Origin: Mya arenaria
Lineage: Eukaryota > Mollusca > Bivalvia > Myida > Myidae
Direction of reading: 5' to 3'
Assembly (NCBI RefSeq): GCF_026914265.1
Contig: NC_069126.1
Location: 73,152,732 to 73,216,731, forward strand
DNA length: 64,000 nt
In this document: piece after piece, positions 22,022-34,385 of the stretch
Layout of the letters: every line of letters begins with the position of its first letter
Numbering within the stretch: the stretch's first letter is position 1
Made by a program: the position numbers and the translations under genes
Notes under the pieces: generated by a model
Seen by the model: the letters and a program-made list of their open reading frames with translations, nothing else
Told to the model about the DNA's origin: nothing
The model's database searches: none

Positions 22022-22374
22022 TTTAAAGCTGCCCTCTCACAGATTTACCGTTTTTCCATTTTTAAAAAAAAAAAATTGTCTTGGAATTGGAAAATATTGC
22101 GTAAATATCTGCTTACCAGTGATTAAAGACTGCTGACAAAAAATCAGATCGCAGATCTTCATATTTCCATTCCAAATTTAATGTTTTATGGCTTAAACCG
22201 TTACTAAGAGAAATGCATAAAACATCAATTTTGGGACGGAAATATGTAAAGCTGCGATCTGATCTTTAGTCAGCAGTTTTTTACCATTAGTTTGCAGATA
22301 TTTACGCAAAAAAATTCTCGTTCCAAGACAAAAAAAGGTGTCAAAACGTTCAATCTGTGAGAGTACAGCTTTAA
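22022..22374. mobile_element. Foldback MITE family A, copy 3 (inside the giant element)
   Basis: A 353-bp inverted repeat. Left TTAAAGCTGCCCTCTCACAG; right CTGTGAGAGTACAGCTTTAA; internal CTGACAAAAAATCAGATCGC. It lies in the non-satellite left part of the element. Confidence 0.85.
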
Positions 22375-23370
22375 AGCTTAGCTTCAGATTTGAAAGGTAG
22401 GGTGTTTCTAGCACAGTTTCGAATTTAAATTGGCCCTATATAAGAAACAGTCGCAACATAGTACCTGTTTAACAAAAACAATAGCTTTATATTTTTTAGA
22501 GACAGATATTGCCGAAATTTACCTTCAATGCCTTATAGATAGAAATTTGGGATCCCCGATTCGCATCTTACGATGAACAATCGAATGATGACTAAACGAT
22601 TGACTGCTACCGAATATCCGTATTAACGGAGGGTACACAGGGGTAGCATTTTGGATGGTATAAGAGGTGCAGGAGAGAAAACAGTGATTACTTACAGGGG
22701 AAAAGAGGGCTTTTCGTTTAGCAGTGTTGTTGAGTATCCAATATGTTTACTTTTAGATAAAGATAAGTAGCATTATCTTTATGTTTAGGTCTATAAACGT
22801 ATGCTACATATATACAATATATTTCTTGAATGAATTATATTTAAAAATATGGTAACATTTTGTAAACTTATGAATATGTTAGTATCCTTTCCTGAATGTG
22901 GCCATTTGAAGCGGTAATTTATCAAAGCCTGTCATTAATAAGCATACATCAAGTACATAAATATGCATTAATCACAAATCAGCATTGCTCTCCGGGATAC
23001 GACATTATGTAACGGCAAACATCTTCACCGTATTCCGGGATAGTTCCAAGCCTCTGTCCTGTGTATGTATTACAAAATGCACAGTTTTAGAATTATTTTA
23101 GCCGCGCATTTGTTTAGGTGTTAACATATTTTCGGCTAACATGGAAGACGTCACATTCCCAATGTGACGCCATAAAATTAACGTTTTATGTCCATATAAA
23201 TAAACAAATATTACATCAAAGTGCACAGTTCAAGGCTGAATTTAGACATAGCGATATTATAGCGTAAGAACCCTCCAATCTCCTAATTTATTTCTGCCGC
23301 ATATACTATGCTTCAAGGGGAAGACGGATCAAGACTAAGTTGTGATCCCTAGGAAATATCAAATCGTATT

Positions 23371-24326
23371 AAAGTGCACTGTTGTTTACGGCCATCACAC
23401 AATAAGGTGTAGACATCGTAATAACCCTAAATACAAATAAAAGCCGGACCTATTTATTTATTAAATTGCCTATGACAGGCACATTTATATACACACATTA
23501 AACACGCATTAAGAACCAAATGTATGTCCCTATCTCGAATAGCCTTTCGAAAAAGTTATTCACATAAGGCCTCACCAAGGGCCAGGTCTCAGTTACACTG
23601 TGATATTGGTCGATATGGTACCCTTGGTCGTTGTAAGGATTCCGCAACATAAACGGTAAGTATGTGGGTCAGGTAGGTGTTGGGAGCTTATTTCATGTCC
23701 CTATCCCGCATTATCACCCTAAAATCCTAAGTGATTCACATACAGAATGTGTAAGGAAGCATTACTGAAAGGATTTCTTAAATGAAATGAAGTATTTTTT
23801 TAACGATTCTTGAATGAAATAATGAACTATTGGTGTAAATATAAGGAATTAAATGCGGGGTTGATATCATTATCGGGGTATGAACGCAATCGGGCTTGTC
23901 AAAGTATGTGGAGTCCGAACCCTGCAATTCATTCCTTAAGTAAATACTAAAGTGCACTGTCGTTTACGGCCATCACACAATTAGGTGTTAACACCGTAGT
24001 AACTCTAAATACAAATAAAAGCTGGACCTATTTATTTATTTAATTGCCTATGACAGGCACTTTTATATACACACATTAAACACGCATTAAGAAATAAATG
24101 TATGTCCCAATCTCGAATAGTCTTTCGAAAATCCGAAGTTATTCACATAAGGCCTCACCAAGGGCCAGGTCTCAGTTACACTGTGATATTGGTCGATATG
24201 GTACCCTTGTTCGTTGTAAGGATTCCGCAACATAAACGGTAAGTATGTGGGTCAGGTAGGTGTTGGGAGCTTATTTCATGTCCCTATCCCGCATTATCAC
24301 CCTACAAGTCTAAGTGATTCACATAT
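23371..24326 (+). repeat. Two ~375-bp direct repeats at the start of the satellite array
   Basis: 23371-23742 and 23949-24326 share AAAGTGCACTG, TTTACGGCCATCACACAA, ACAAATAAAAGC, CCTCACCAAGGGCCAGGTCT and GTGGGTCAGGTAGGTGTTGG at high identity, with ~205 bp of unique sequence between. Their second halves are satellite monomers. Confidence 0.88.
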
Positions 24327-27300
24327 GCCATAAACTTAAACCAGTCTCGGCTATACAGTGGCAATGGTTCGCTTGCTTGTTTTAAGGTTATCGCACCATA
24401 ACAGTTGTATATTGGATATTAGGTATTGGGAGTCTTACCATGTCCTATCCTGCATAACTTGCCTAAAATCCTAGGTTATTCAAATATATGCCATCATTTG
24501 GTGCAAGGTCTCGGCTGAACAGTGACATATGTCCATATTGTCGCAGTGCACGTTTTAATGTTTCCACACAATAACAAACAATAACGCTGCAAGAACATCG
24601 TGTAAATTACTAATATGCATAATGGGCATATTTTATGTCCCTATCCCAGATAGCATAGGATATTTTCATGTTTCAACACCGAGTATGGCCAGGTCTCGGC
24701 TAAACGGTGACATAGGTCGCTATGGTCTCCTTTCTCGTTTAAAGGTTTCCGCACCATAACATGTTAGTAATGCCAGGTAGGCATTGGAAGAATTTTTCAT
24801 GTCCCTATCTAGCCTAGCATAACTTGCCTAGGTTGATCCATATACCATCACTTCAAGCCAAATATTGGCTACAAAGTGTCATAGGTTACTACTCATTGTA
24901 ATGTTATCGCACCATAAAAGTTGTATATTGGCTAAATAGTACTTTGGATTCTTTTGAATGCCTCTTCCCCGCAAAATCTGCCTTAAATCCTAACTAATTC
25001 ACATATGGAATCATCTGGGGTAAAGTCTCGGCTACACAGTGACTAAGGTCGCTATGATCTCTTTGAGTGTTGTAAGGTTTCCGCACCATAACAATGCCAG
25101 AATATAAATAACTAAATATCCATTAGGAGCAAATTTCATGTCCCTATCCCGCATAGCCTGCATAAATTCCTATGATATTCATATGTTTACTCACCGTGTA
25201 TGGCCAGGTCGCGATTTGGGTGGCTATGGTATATGTGTTCGTGTTCATGTTTTCGCTGTTTGTTATTAATGCAATGAAGGCATTTGGAGCTTATTTCATG
25301 CCCCTTTCCCTCGAAGCCTGGGTAATTCTTGGTAATTCAGCGATGTTATCACTTAAAGCGAGGTCTGGGCTACAAAGTGCCATAGGTCCCTTCGTGCGCT
25401 TGCTCGTGTTAAGGGTTTCGCACCGTTTTAGTTGTATATTGGGTAAATAGGAATTGGGAGTCATTTTCATTTCCCTATCCCGCATAACCTGCCTATATAT
25501 TTACATAAACCATCATCTGGGAAAGGTCAAGTCTACTTAGTAACGTAAGTCACTATGTCCCCTTACTCGTTTTAAGGTTTCCGCGCAATGCCAGATTATG
25601 AGGGAAATAGACATTGGTAGCCTTTCCATGTCCCTTTCCTGCATAGCCTGCCTAGGACTAGGTCTTAGCTACACGCTGACATAGGTCGTTATGGTCCACT
25701 TGCTCGTTGTAATGTTTCCGCACCATAACTTGTAATGAATATGTGGCAAATAGGCATTGGGAGCATTTTCCATGTCTCTATCTCGCATAGCATGCCTACA
25801 ATACGAGGTTATTCATATGAAGTATCACATAGGACAATATCTCGTCTATAAGGTGACATAGGTTGCTATGGTCCCGTTTGTCGTTTTAAGGTTTCTGAAC
25901 CATAACATGTAACGAATATGTGTCAAATAGACATTGGGAGCCTTTTCCATGTCCCCATCACACATAGCCTGCCTAAAATCCTGTTATATCACCTAAGACT
26001 AGGTTTCGGCTAAACGATGACATAGGTCGCTTTGGTCCCGTTTCTCGTTTGTTTTAAGTTTTCTGCACCATAATATGTAATGAATATAGGACAAAAGCCA
26101 TTGGGAGCATTTTTCTAGTCCCCAACTCGCATAGCATGCCTAATATCCTAGGTTATTCATATGCACTATGACCTAGGACTAGGTCTCGACTACATTATGG
26201 CATAGGTCGATATGGTACCCTTGATCGTTTTATTTTTTCCGCGCCATAACCAGTTAATGACTATGCCGTAAATAGGAATATGGAGCCCTTTCCATGTCCC
26301 TATCACGCATAGTCTGTCTAAAATAATAGGTTACTCATATATTCTATCACCTACGACTAGGTCTCGTCTATAAGGTGAAATAGGTCGATATGGTCCCGTT
26401 TCTCGTTTTAAGGTTTCTGCACCATAGCATATAATGAATATGAGTCAAATAGGCATTGGGAGCCTTTTCCACGTCACCATCCCACATAGCCTGCCTAAAA
26501 TCCTAGGTTATTCATAACTAAGATTAGGTTTTTTGCTAAACAATGACATAGGTCGCTTTGGTCCCGTTTCTTGTTTTAAGTTTTCTGCATCATAACATGT
26601 AATGAATATGAAGCAAATGAGCATTGGGACCCTTTTTCCATGTCCCCATATCGCATAGCCTGCCTAAAATCCTAGGTAATTTAAATGCATTATCACCTAG
26701 GACTAGATCTAAGATACACGCTGACATAGGTCGGTATGGTATCCTTGTCTGTTTCAAGGTTTCTGCACCATAACCTTTAATGAGTATGAGGTAAAATAGG
26801 CATTGTGAGCATTTTCCATGTCCCAATCTCGCATAGCCTGCCTAAAATCCTGGGTAATTCATATGTATTAACATATAGGATTAGGTCTAAGCAACGAGCT
26901 GACATCAGTCGCTGTGGTCCCCTGGCTCGTTTTAAGGTTTCAGCACCATAACCTTTAATGAATATGAGGTAAAAATAGGCATAGGGAGCCTTTTCCATGT
27001 CTCTATCTCGCACAATCTGCCTAAAATCCTAGATAATTCATAAATACTATCACCTAGGACTAGGTCTAAGATACAAGCTGACATAGGTCGCTATGGTCCC
27101 CTTGCTCGTTTTAAGGTTTCTGCACCATAACATGTAATAAACATTAGGCAAATTGAAAATGGGAGCCTTTTCCATGTCCCTATCTTGCATAGCCTGCCTA
27201 AAATCCTAGGTAATTAATATATACTATCACCTAGGACTAGGTCTACGCAAAGAACTGTCAAAGGGCGCTATGGTCCACTTGCTCGTTTTAAGTTTTTTTC

Positions 27301-30300
27301 ACCATAACATTTAATGAATATGAGGCAAATAGGCATAAGGGGCCATTTTCCATGTCCCTATATCACATAGCCTGCTTAAAATTATAGGTAATTCATATGT
27401 ACTATCACCTAGGACTAGGTCTAATCAACAAGCTGACAAAGGTCGCTTTGGTCCCCTAGCTCGTTTTGAGGTTTTTGCACAATAACATTTAATGAATTTG
27501 GCATTGAGAGCATTGACCATGTCCCTATCACGCATAGCCTGCCGAAAATATTACGTTATTGATATGTACTATCATCTAGGACTCGGTCTCTGCTACATGG
27601 TGACATAGGTCGCTATTGTCCCCTTGCTTGTTTTATGGTTTCTGCACCAAAACATGTATAGAATATGAATCAAATATACATTGGGAGCCTTTTCCATGAC
27701 CCTATCTCGCATAGCATACCTAAAATCCTAGGTTATTCATATGTACTATCATCTAGGACTAGGTCTCGGCAGCATGATGACAAAGGGCTATATGATCCCC
27801 ATGCTCTTTTAAGGTTTCCGCACCATAACATGCAATGAATATGAGACAAATAGGCATTGTGAGCATTTTCCATGTCCCTATCTCGCATAGTCTGCCTAAA
27901 ATCTTAAATATTCATATGTACTATCACCTAGGACTATGTTTAAGATACACGCTGACATAGGTCGGTATGGTCTCCTTGCTCGTTTGAAGGTTTTTGCACC
28001 ATAACATTTAATGAATATGAGGTAAAAATAGGCATTGGGAGCCTTTATCATGTCCTTATCTCGCATAACCTGCCTAAAATCCTAGGTAGTTCATATGTAC
28101 TTTCACCTAGGATAAGGTCTATACTACACGCTGATATAGGTCGCTGTGGTCCCCTTGCTGGTTTTAAGGTTTCTGCACCATAACATGTAATGAATATGAG
28201 GCAAATAGGGATTGGGACCCTTTTCCTTGTCCCTATCTCGCATAGTCTGCCTTAAATCCTAGGTAATTCATATGTACTATCACCTAGGACTAGGTCTCGG
28301 CTACACGCTGACATAGGCCGCTATGGCCCCCTTGCTTGTTTTAAGGTTAAAGCATCATAACATGTAATAATATGAGGCAAATAGGGATTTGGAGCCTTTT
28401 CCATGTCCCTATCTCGCATAGCCTGCCTAAAATCCTGGTAATACATATATACTATCACATAGGACTAGGTTTAATCCACGAGCTGACATAGGTCACTATT
28501 GTCCTCTTGCTCGTTTTAAGGTTTCTGCACCGTAACATTAAATGAATATGAGTTAAAAATAGGCATTTGGGGCCTTTTCCATATCACTTTCTCGCACAAT
28601 CTGCCTTAAATCCTATGTAATTCATATGTACTATCACCTAAGATTAGGTTTAAGCAACGACCTGCCATAGGTCGCTATGGTCCCTTTGCTCGTCTTAAGG
28701 TTTTTGCACCATAACATGTAATGAATATGAGGAAAATAGGCATTGGGAGCCTTTTCCATGTTGTCCCTATCACCCATAGTCCACCTAAAATCCTAGGTAA
28801 TTAATATGTACTATCACCTAGGTCTTGGTCTAAGCTACACGCTGACATAGTGCGGTATGGTCCCCTTGCTCGTTTGAAGGTTTTTGCACAATAACATGTA
28901 ATGAATATTAGGACAATGGACCTTGAGAGCATTATCCATGTCCCTATCTCGCATAGCCTGCCTAAAATCCTAGATAATTCATATGTACTATCATCTAGTA
29001 CTAGGTCTGTCCTACATGGTGACATAGGTCGCTTTGGTCACCTTGCTCGTTATCAGGTTTCCGCACCAAAACATGTATATAATATGAATCAGACATGCAT
29101 TGGGAGCCTTTTCCATGTCCCTATCTCGCATAGCATGCCTAAAATCCTAGGTTATTCATATGTACTATTACCTAGTACTAGGTCTCGGCTACATGATGAC
29201 AAAGGTCGATATGGTCCCGATGCTCGTTTTAAGGTTTCCGCACCATAACATGTATTGAATATTAGACAATTATACATTGGGAGCCTTTTCCATGTCCCTA
29301 TCTCGTACAATCTGCCTAAAATCCTAGGTATTCCATATGTACTATCACCTAGGACTAGGTCTAAGCAACAAACTCTCATAGGTCTCTATGGTCCCCTTGC
29401 TCGTTTTAAGTTTTCTTCACCATAACATGTAATGAAAATAAGGCAAATAGGCTTTGTGAGCATTTTCCATGTCCCTATATCGCATAGCCTGCCTACAATT
29501 CTAGATAATTCATATGTTCTATCATCTAGCACTAGGACTGAGCAACGAGCTGACATAGGTCGCTTTGGTCCCCTTGCTCGTTTTAAGGTTTTTGCACCAT
29601 AGCATGTAATGAATATGAGGCAAATATGCATTGGTAGCCTTTATCATGTACCTATCACTCATAGCCTACCTAAAATCCTAGGTAATTCATATGTACTATC
29701 ACCTAGGACTAGGTGTAAGCTACACGCTGACATAGGGCGCTATGGTCCCCTTGCTCGCTTGAACGTTTCAGCACCATAACATGTAATGACTATGAGGCAA
29801 ATATACACTGGGAGCCTTTTCAATGTCCCTATCTCGCATAGCCTGCCTAAAATCATACGTTATTAATATGTACTATCACCTAGGACTAGGTCTCTGCTAC
29901 ATGGTGGCTTAGGTCGCTTTGGTCCCGTTTCTCGTTTTAAGGTTTCTGCACCATAACATGTAATTAATACGAGGCAAATAGGCATTGAGAGCCTTTTTCA
30001 TATACGTATCTCGCATAGCGTGCCTAAAATCCTATGTTATTCATATGTACTATCACCTAGGACTTGGTCTCGGCTACATGGTGACACATGTCGCTGTGGT
30101 CCCCTTGCTCGTTTTAATGTTTTCGTGCCATAACAAGTTTATGGCAATGCGGCAAATATATATTGGGGGTCTATTCCATGTTTCTCTACCGCAAAGCCTG
30201 CCTTAAATCCTAGGAATTTCATATGTTCAATCACCTAAAACTAGGTCTCGGCTAAACGATGAAATACGTTTCTCTGGTCCCGTTTCTCGTTTTAAATTTT

Positions 30301-32330
30301 CTGCACCATAACATGTAATGAATATGAGACAAATAGGGATTGGGAGCCTTTTCCATGTTCCTATCTCGTATAGCCTGCCTATAATCCTAGGTAATTCATA
30401 TGTACTTTCACCTAGGACTAGATCTAAGTCACACACTGACATAGTTCGCTATGGTCCCCTTGCTCGTTTTAAGGTTAATGCACCATAACATGTAATAATA
30501 AGAGGCAAATATGTATTGAGAGCCTTTTCCATGTCCCTTAATCGCATAGCCTGCCTAAAACCCTAGGTAATTCATATGTACTATCACCTAGGACTTGGTC
30601 TAAGCAACGAACTGACAAAGGTCGCTATGGTGACGTATGGTCCCCTTAATTATTTTAAGGTTTCTGCACCATACCATGTAATAAATGTGAGGCAAATTGG
30701 CATTGGGAGCATTTTTTATGTCCCTATCTCACATAGCCTGCCTAAAATCCTAGGTAATTCATATGTACTATCATCTAGGACTACGTTCAAGCAACGAGCT
30801 GACATAGGTCGCTATTGTCCCCTTGCTCGTTCTTAGGTTTCTGCGCCATAACATTTAATGAATATCAGGTAAAAATAGGCATTTGGAGCCTTTTCCATGT
30901 CACTTTCTGTCACAATCTGCCTAAAATCCTAGGTAATTCATATGTACTATCACCTAGGAATAGGTCTAAGCAACGAACTGGCATAGGTCGCTATGGTCCC
31001 CTTGCTCGTTTTAAGGTTTCTTCACCATAACATGTAATGAATATGAGGCAAATAGGCATAAGGGGCCTTTCCCATGTCCCTATATTGCATAGCCTGCCTA
31101 AAATCCTAGATAATTCATATGTACTACCACCTAGAAAAAGATCTAAGCAACAAGCTGACATAGGTCGCTTTGGTCCCCTTGCTCGTTTTAAGGTGTTTGC
31201 ACAATAACATGTAATGAATATGAGGGAAATAGCCATTGGGAGATTTTTCCATGCCCCTATCACTCATAGCCTACCTAAAATCCTAGGTAATTCATATGTA
31301 CTATCACCTAGGACTAGGTCTAAGATTCACACTGATATAGGGCGCTATGGTCCCCTTGCTTGTTTGAAGGTTTTTGCACCATAACATGTAATGGATATGA
31401 GGAAAATATACATTGGGAGCCTTTTCTAAGTCCCTATCTCGCATAGCCTGCATAAAATCCTAGGTTAGTCATATGTACTATCACCTAGGACTAGGTCTCT
31501 GCTACATGGTGACAAAGGTCGCTTTGGTCCCGTTTATCGTTTTATGGTTTTTGCACCATAACATGTCATTTATAAGAGGCAAATAGGCATGGGAGCCTTT
31601 TCCATGTACGTATCTCGCATAGCCTGCTTAAAATCCTAGGTTATTCATATGTACTATCAACTAGGACTAGGTCTCGGCTACATGGTGACATATGTCGATA
31701 TGGTCCCCTTGCTTGTTTTAAAGTGTCCGTGCCATAACCAGTTAATGAATATGCGGCAAATAGACATTGGGGGTCTATTCTATGTTCCTCTACCGCAAAG
31801 CCTGTCTAAAATCCTAGGTTATTCACAAATACTATTACCTAGGCCCAGTCCTCGGCTACACGATGACATAGGTCGTTATGGTCTCCATGCTCATTTTGAG
31901 GTTTCCGCACCATAGTTATACAATTTTATGCGATAAATAGTCATTTGGAACCTATGTCATCTCCTTATTACGCCTATTCAGCCTGAAATCCTAGGAAATT
32001 AACATGTTCTATCACCCATGGCCATGTTTTGGCTACACGGTGACATTGATCGCTATGGTCCCATCGCTGATTTTAAGGTTTCCCCTGTATATGAGTTACT
32101 GACTATGTGGTTAATTGAGTAACACAAAAAATAACACGTATACTTTACTTATAATTATAAACCAACGTTTCGGCGTGTTTTTTTACTGACTATGTGGCAA
32201 ATAGCCATTATGTGCCTATATTCAAATACGGCATTGCCGGCCTAAAATCCTAGGTTATTCACATGCAACTTTTACCTATGGTTAGGTCTTGCCCCCACAG
32301 TGTTATAGGTGTCATATCAAGGAATAAGAG
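23520..32330 (+). repeat. ~177-bp satellite array, about 50 diverged monomers
   Basis: Each monomer has, in order, ATGTCCCTATCTCGCATAGC, CTGCCTAAAATCCTAGG, TTCATATGTACTATCACCTA, GGTCTAAGC or GGTCTCGGC, CTGACATAGGTCGCTATGGT, CCCCTTGCTCGTTTTAAGG, TTCTGCACCATAACATGTAA and AGGCATTGGGAGCC. Spacing is about 170-180 bp (for example 27172 to 27350). Monomers at the left and far right are more diverged and the middle more uniform. The palindrome CCTAGG recurs in most monomers. All short reading frames here are repeat products. Confidence 0.93.
32096..32197. mobile_element. 72-bp insertion with 15-bp direct repeats in a satellite monomer
   Basis: TTACTGACTATGTGG at 32096-32110 is repeated at 32183-32197, bracketing 72 bp (32111-32182) that is foreign to the satellite and includes ACCAACGTTTCGGCGTG. 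A 15-bp exact flanking repeat looks like a target-site duplication of a tiny, probably retrotransposed fragment. Confidence 0.6.
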
Positions 32331-32367
32331 ACTCTTAATACTACTAGTATACTGATCTGACAATATA

Positions 32368-32442
32368 TGGAGATACGGTGCTAGCACCGCATCACCGCGG
32401 TGATATGGTGATACGGTGCTACGGTGCTAACTTCACGCACAT
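32368..32442 (-). repeat. Right terminal inverted repeat of the giant element
   Basis: The complement starts ATGTGCGTGAAGTTAGCACC and continues through both 14-bp palindromes; 73 of 75 positions match the left end. Confidence 0.9.
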
Positions 32443-32451
32443 TAGTTTCGT
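32443..32451 (+). repeat. Right 9-bp target-site duplication of the giant element
   Basis: TAGTTTCGT, identical to 20671-20679. Confidence 0.85.
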
Positions 32452-32454
32452 TGG

Positions 32455-33148
32455 TAAAACATCTAGATAAAGTTCTATTTCAAAATGTTCCTTAATGAGG
32501 ATAGAGTATTACGATTGCTTATCCCTTCATACCGTACGTGGTATGATACCTTAACATCTCAACCAAGAATGGAATACTATTATTGTAGATTCAAACAAGA
32601 ATTTTTATTTGAAGAATATTTAACATGTGTCATAAATGATAAATTCCGAAAAGAATAATCAAGATTTAGACTATCATCTCATTGAATGGAAAAAGAGACT
32701 GGGCGAAATACTAATACTAACAGAGAAAACAGAAAAGATAAACTTTGTTCACATGACACTGTGGAGTCTGAATATCATTTTTTACTTTGTTGTACAGCCT
32801 ATTCAGATCTTAGAAAAAATATCATATTAATTTAATTGGCCAAATATGGCTATATTTAAATATTTGATGTCAGTAAAGAGGGATTTATTTTCACAAAACT
32901 TTAAAAGCTAAGTCTGTATATAGTGCTATGAAATTAAGACAAGAAATGCCAGACGTTTAGCTGCTTCTATTGGTTATATTTTCATATATATTATTAGGAT
33001 ACTGCTTTTGTAAATAGATATGTTATGTCATCACATAATTGCTTATCATTATACCATCGTATCTTGGCCATATTAAAATAGATAGTTTGTAAATGACCAA
33101 AGGCAAACATGCCGATTCGCCAATAAACTCTTGAAACCCTTGAAACCA
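32455..33148 (+). pseudogene. LINE ORF2 C-terminal fragment with 3' end
   Basis: A plus-strand frame with two in-frame stops reads FKMFLNEDRVLRLL, TWYDTLTSQPRMEYYYCRF, KQEFLFEEYLTC, SRFRLSSH and VESEYHFLLCCTAYSDLRK. This is the typical post-RT region of mollusc LINEs (a C-rich zinc-finger-like VESEYHFLL..C segment). It is followed by a 3' UTR with AATAAA (about 33123) and a tail of CTTGAAACC repeats ending near 33148. It begins directly beside the target duplication of the giant element. Inactive. Confidence 0.75.
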
Positions 33149-33370
33149 TGATTGCTTGAAAACATCTAACATTCTATCCTTAAACAGAACATAACAGAAC
33201 ACTATATTCTTAAACATAATATTGAAGTTTTTCAAATTATCTGAGTTTGTAATTAACCACACGTATCAGAGACCATACTTATTTAACAGAGATTTTACCT
33301 TATTGTCCCAGTTGTTACGAGAATCAAGAACTTCATTAGCAACTTTCAAATTGAAGTATAAATATTATTT
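33149..33370 (-). pseudogene. LINE connection-region fragment, opposite strand
   Basis: Minus strand reads NEVLDSRNNWDNKVKSLLNK, YGL (stop) YVWLITNSDNLK and FKDRMLDVFKQSW, the part of a LINE ORF2 just before the segment coded by the plus-strand fragment next door. The two abut at about 33148 tail to tail, so this is either a second copy or a rearranged insertion. Confidence 0.65.
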
Positions 33371-33799
33371 TTTATATGAATAATTTCAGTGAAGACTTCA
33401 AATCTGACTTAACATATTAATGATTAAAACATTATATTTATTAAGTTACATATCACTTCTTGTTAAAGAAACGCCATTATGGGTGTCTGTCGGAAAAGGT
33501 TTGGAATCTAGAATGATGCTTGTATTTAACATTTTTCATTATTCATTACATAATTAGTATTGTTTCATATGTCTTTATATTGAATATTATTAATTTGAAG
33601 GGATTTTTCATACCTTCATATGCAAACATCCGGCAAATGAAGCCATCTGTAATTATTAATAGTATTATGTAATTATATCTAAAACCATTATTTATAATAA
33701 GCATATTTAGAGCAAGATATACTCTCACTAGTTTATTATGTATTCTTCCAAGTACACTTTATATGGAAGCACAAGGAGAGAATCACGTAAGATATGGCC

Positions 33800-34203
33800 C
33801 GAATTAGTACTTTTTATATTAACGTAATTCAGCGCTAACTTCAGTAGTAAAAATAAATTACATCCCTGTGGGATTTATTATCGAATTTCCGTAGAATAAG
33901 ATTGCAATGGCATTCATTACCAAGAAGGTCGGTCAAACATAAATAATTTATCATATCAAATAATTAGCATACACTTGAGCAGCAAAGGTTAATCGATTCA
34001 TCTCAGGGTCAAACATATAGGTGACTCCGTACTGACTTAAGTTTGGTAAGCTGATTTCACTGGCCTACAGGATCTACAGAGGGCGGAAGGGGCATCCATC
34101 CAGTAGAATGCTTACTTCCAGTAGCTATCTGGAGCCTCAAAATCGACCTATTTACAACGGCGGGAGATCAGTCAAGGTGGCTACCGATAGCTCATCATAG
34201 AAT
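33800..34203 (+). repeat. Dispersed repeat R1, copy 2
   Basis: Same orientation and order of landmarks as 17810-18282 (CTTCAGTAGTAAAAATAAAT, CAAGAAGGTCGGTCAAA, AGTAGAATGCTTACTTCC, CGGCGGGAGAT), again directly followed by a SINE head. The two copies lie 16 kb apart, on either side of the giant element. Confidence 0.85.
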
Positions 34204-34385
34204 GTCCGGTAAGCGCAGTTGTTTGAGCATTCGCTTCTCACCTAGGCGACCCGGGCTCGATTCTCGGCCTGGTCGCATGTGCGTATGATTTGTGGTCGCC
34301 AAGCCGGACAAGAGGATTTCCTCCTGGTACTCCTGTTCCCACACAACATAATACCATACTCTGTCGAATAACATTATAACAAAGT
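34204..34385 (+). mobile_element. tRNA-derived SINE, copy 3
   Basis: Head with GCGCAGTTGTTTGAGC and the B-box variant GGCTCGATTCT, then the body CGCCAAGCCGGACAAGAG, TCCTGGTACTCCTGTTCCC and ATACCATACTCTGTCG shared with copy 1. Diverged from a functional tRNA. Confidence 0.75.

Larger units (their letters stand above)
20680..32442. mobile_element. Giant (11.76-kb) terminal-inverted-repeat element filled with a ~177-bp satellite
   Basis: Bounded by 75-bp terminal inverted repeats (20680-20754 and 32368-32442; 73 of 75 positions match) and a perfect 9-bp target-site duplication. The interior has, left to right: two identical 136-bp satellite segments in inverted orientation, a non-satellite stretch with a 190-bp tandem duplication (about 21561-21890), a foldback MITE (22022-22374), a 375-bp direct repeat, and about 8.7 kb of satellite in direct orientation. 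No transposase-like frame exists, so it is non-autonomous. A 9-bp duplication with long inverted repeats fits Mutator-like or foldback-type elements; that class is an inference. The satellite-filled design is unusual. Confidence 0.85.

Noticed and set aside
25172..31915. About twenty open frames of 60-115 codons on both strands
   Set aside because: All are phases of the ~177-bp satellite and change with its mutations; no start or codon pattern is conserved.
32111..32182. Hammerhead ribozyme in the 72-bp insert
   Set aside because: A CGAAACG-like core is present on the complement but the required CTGATGA core is absent.
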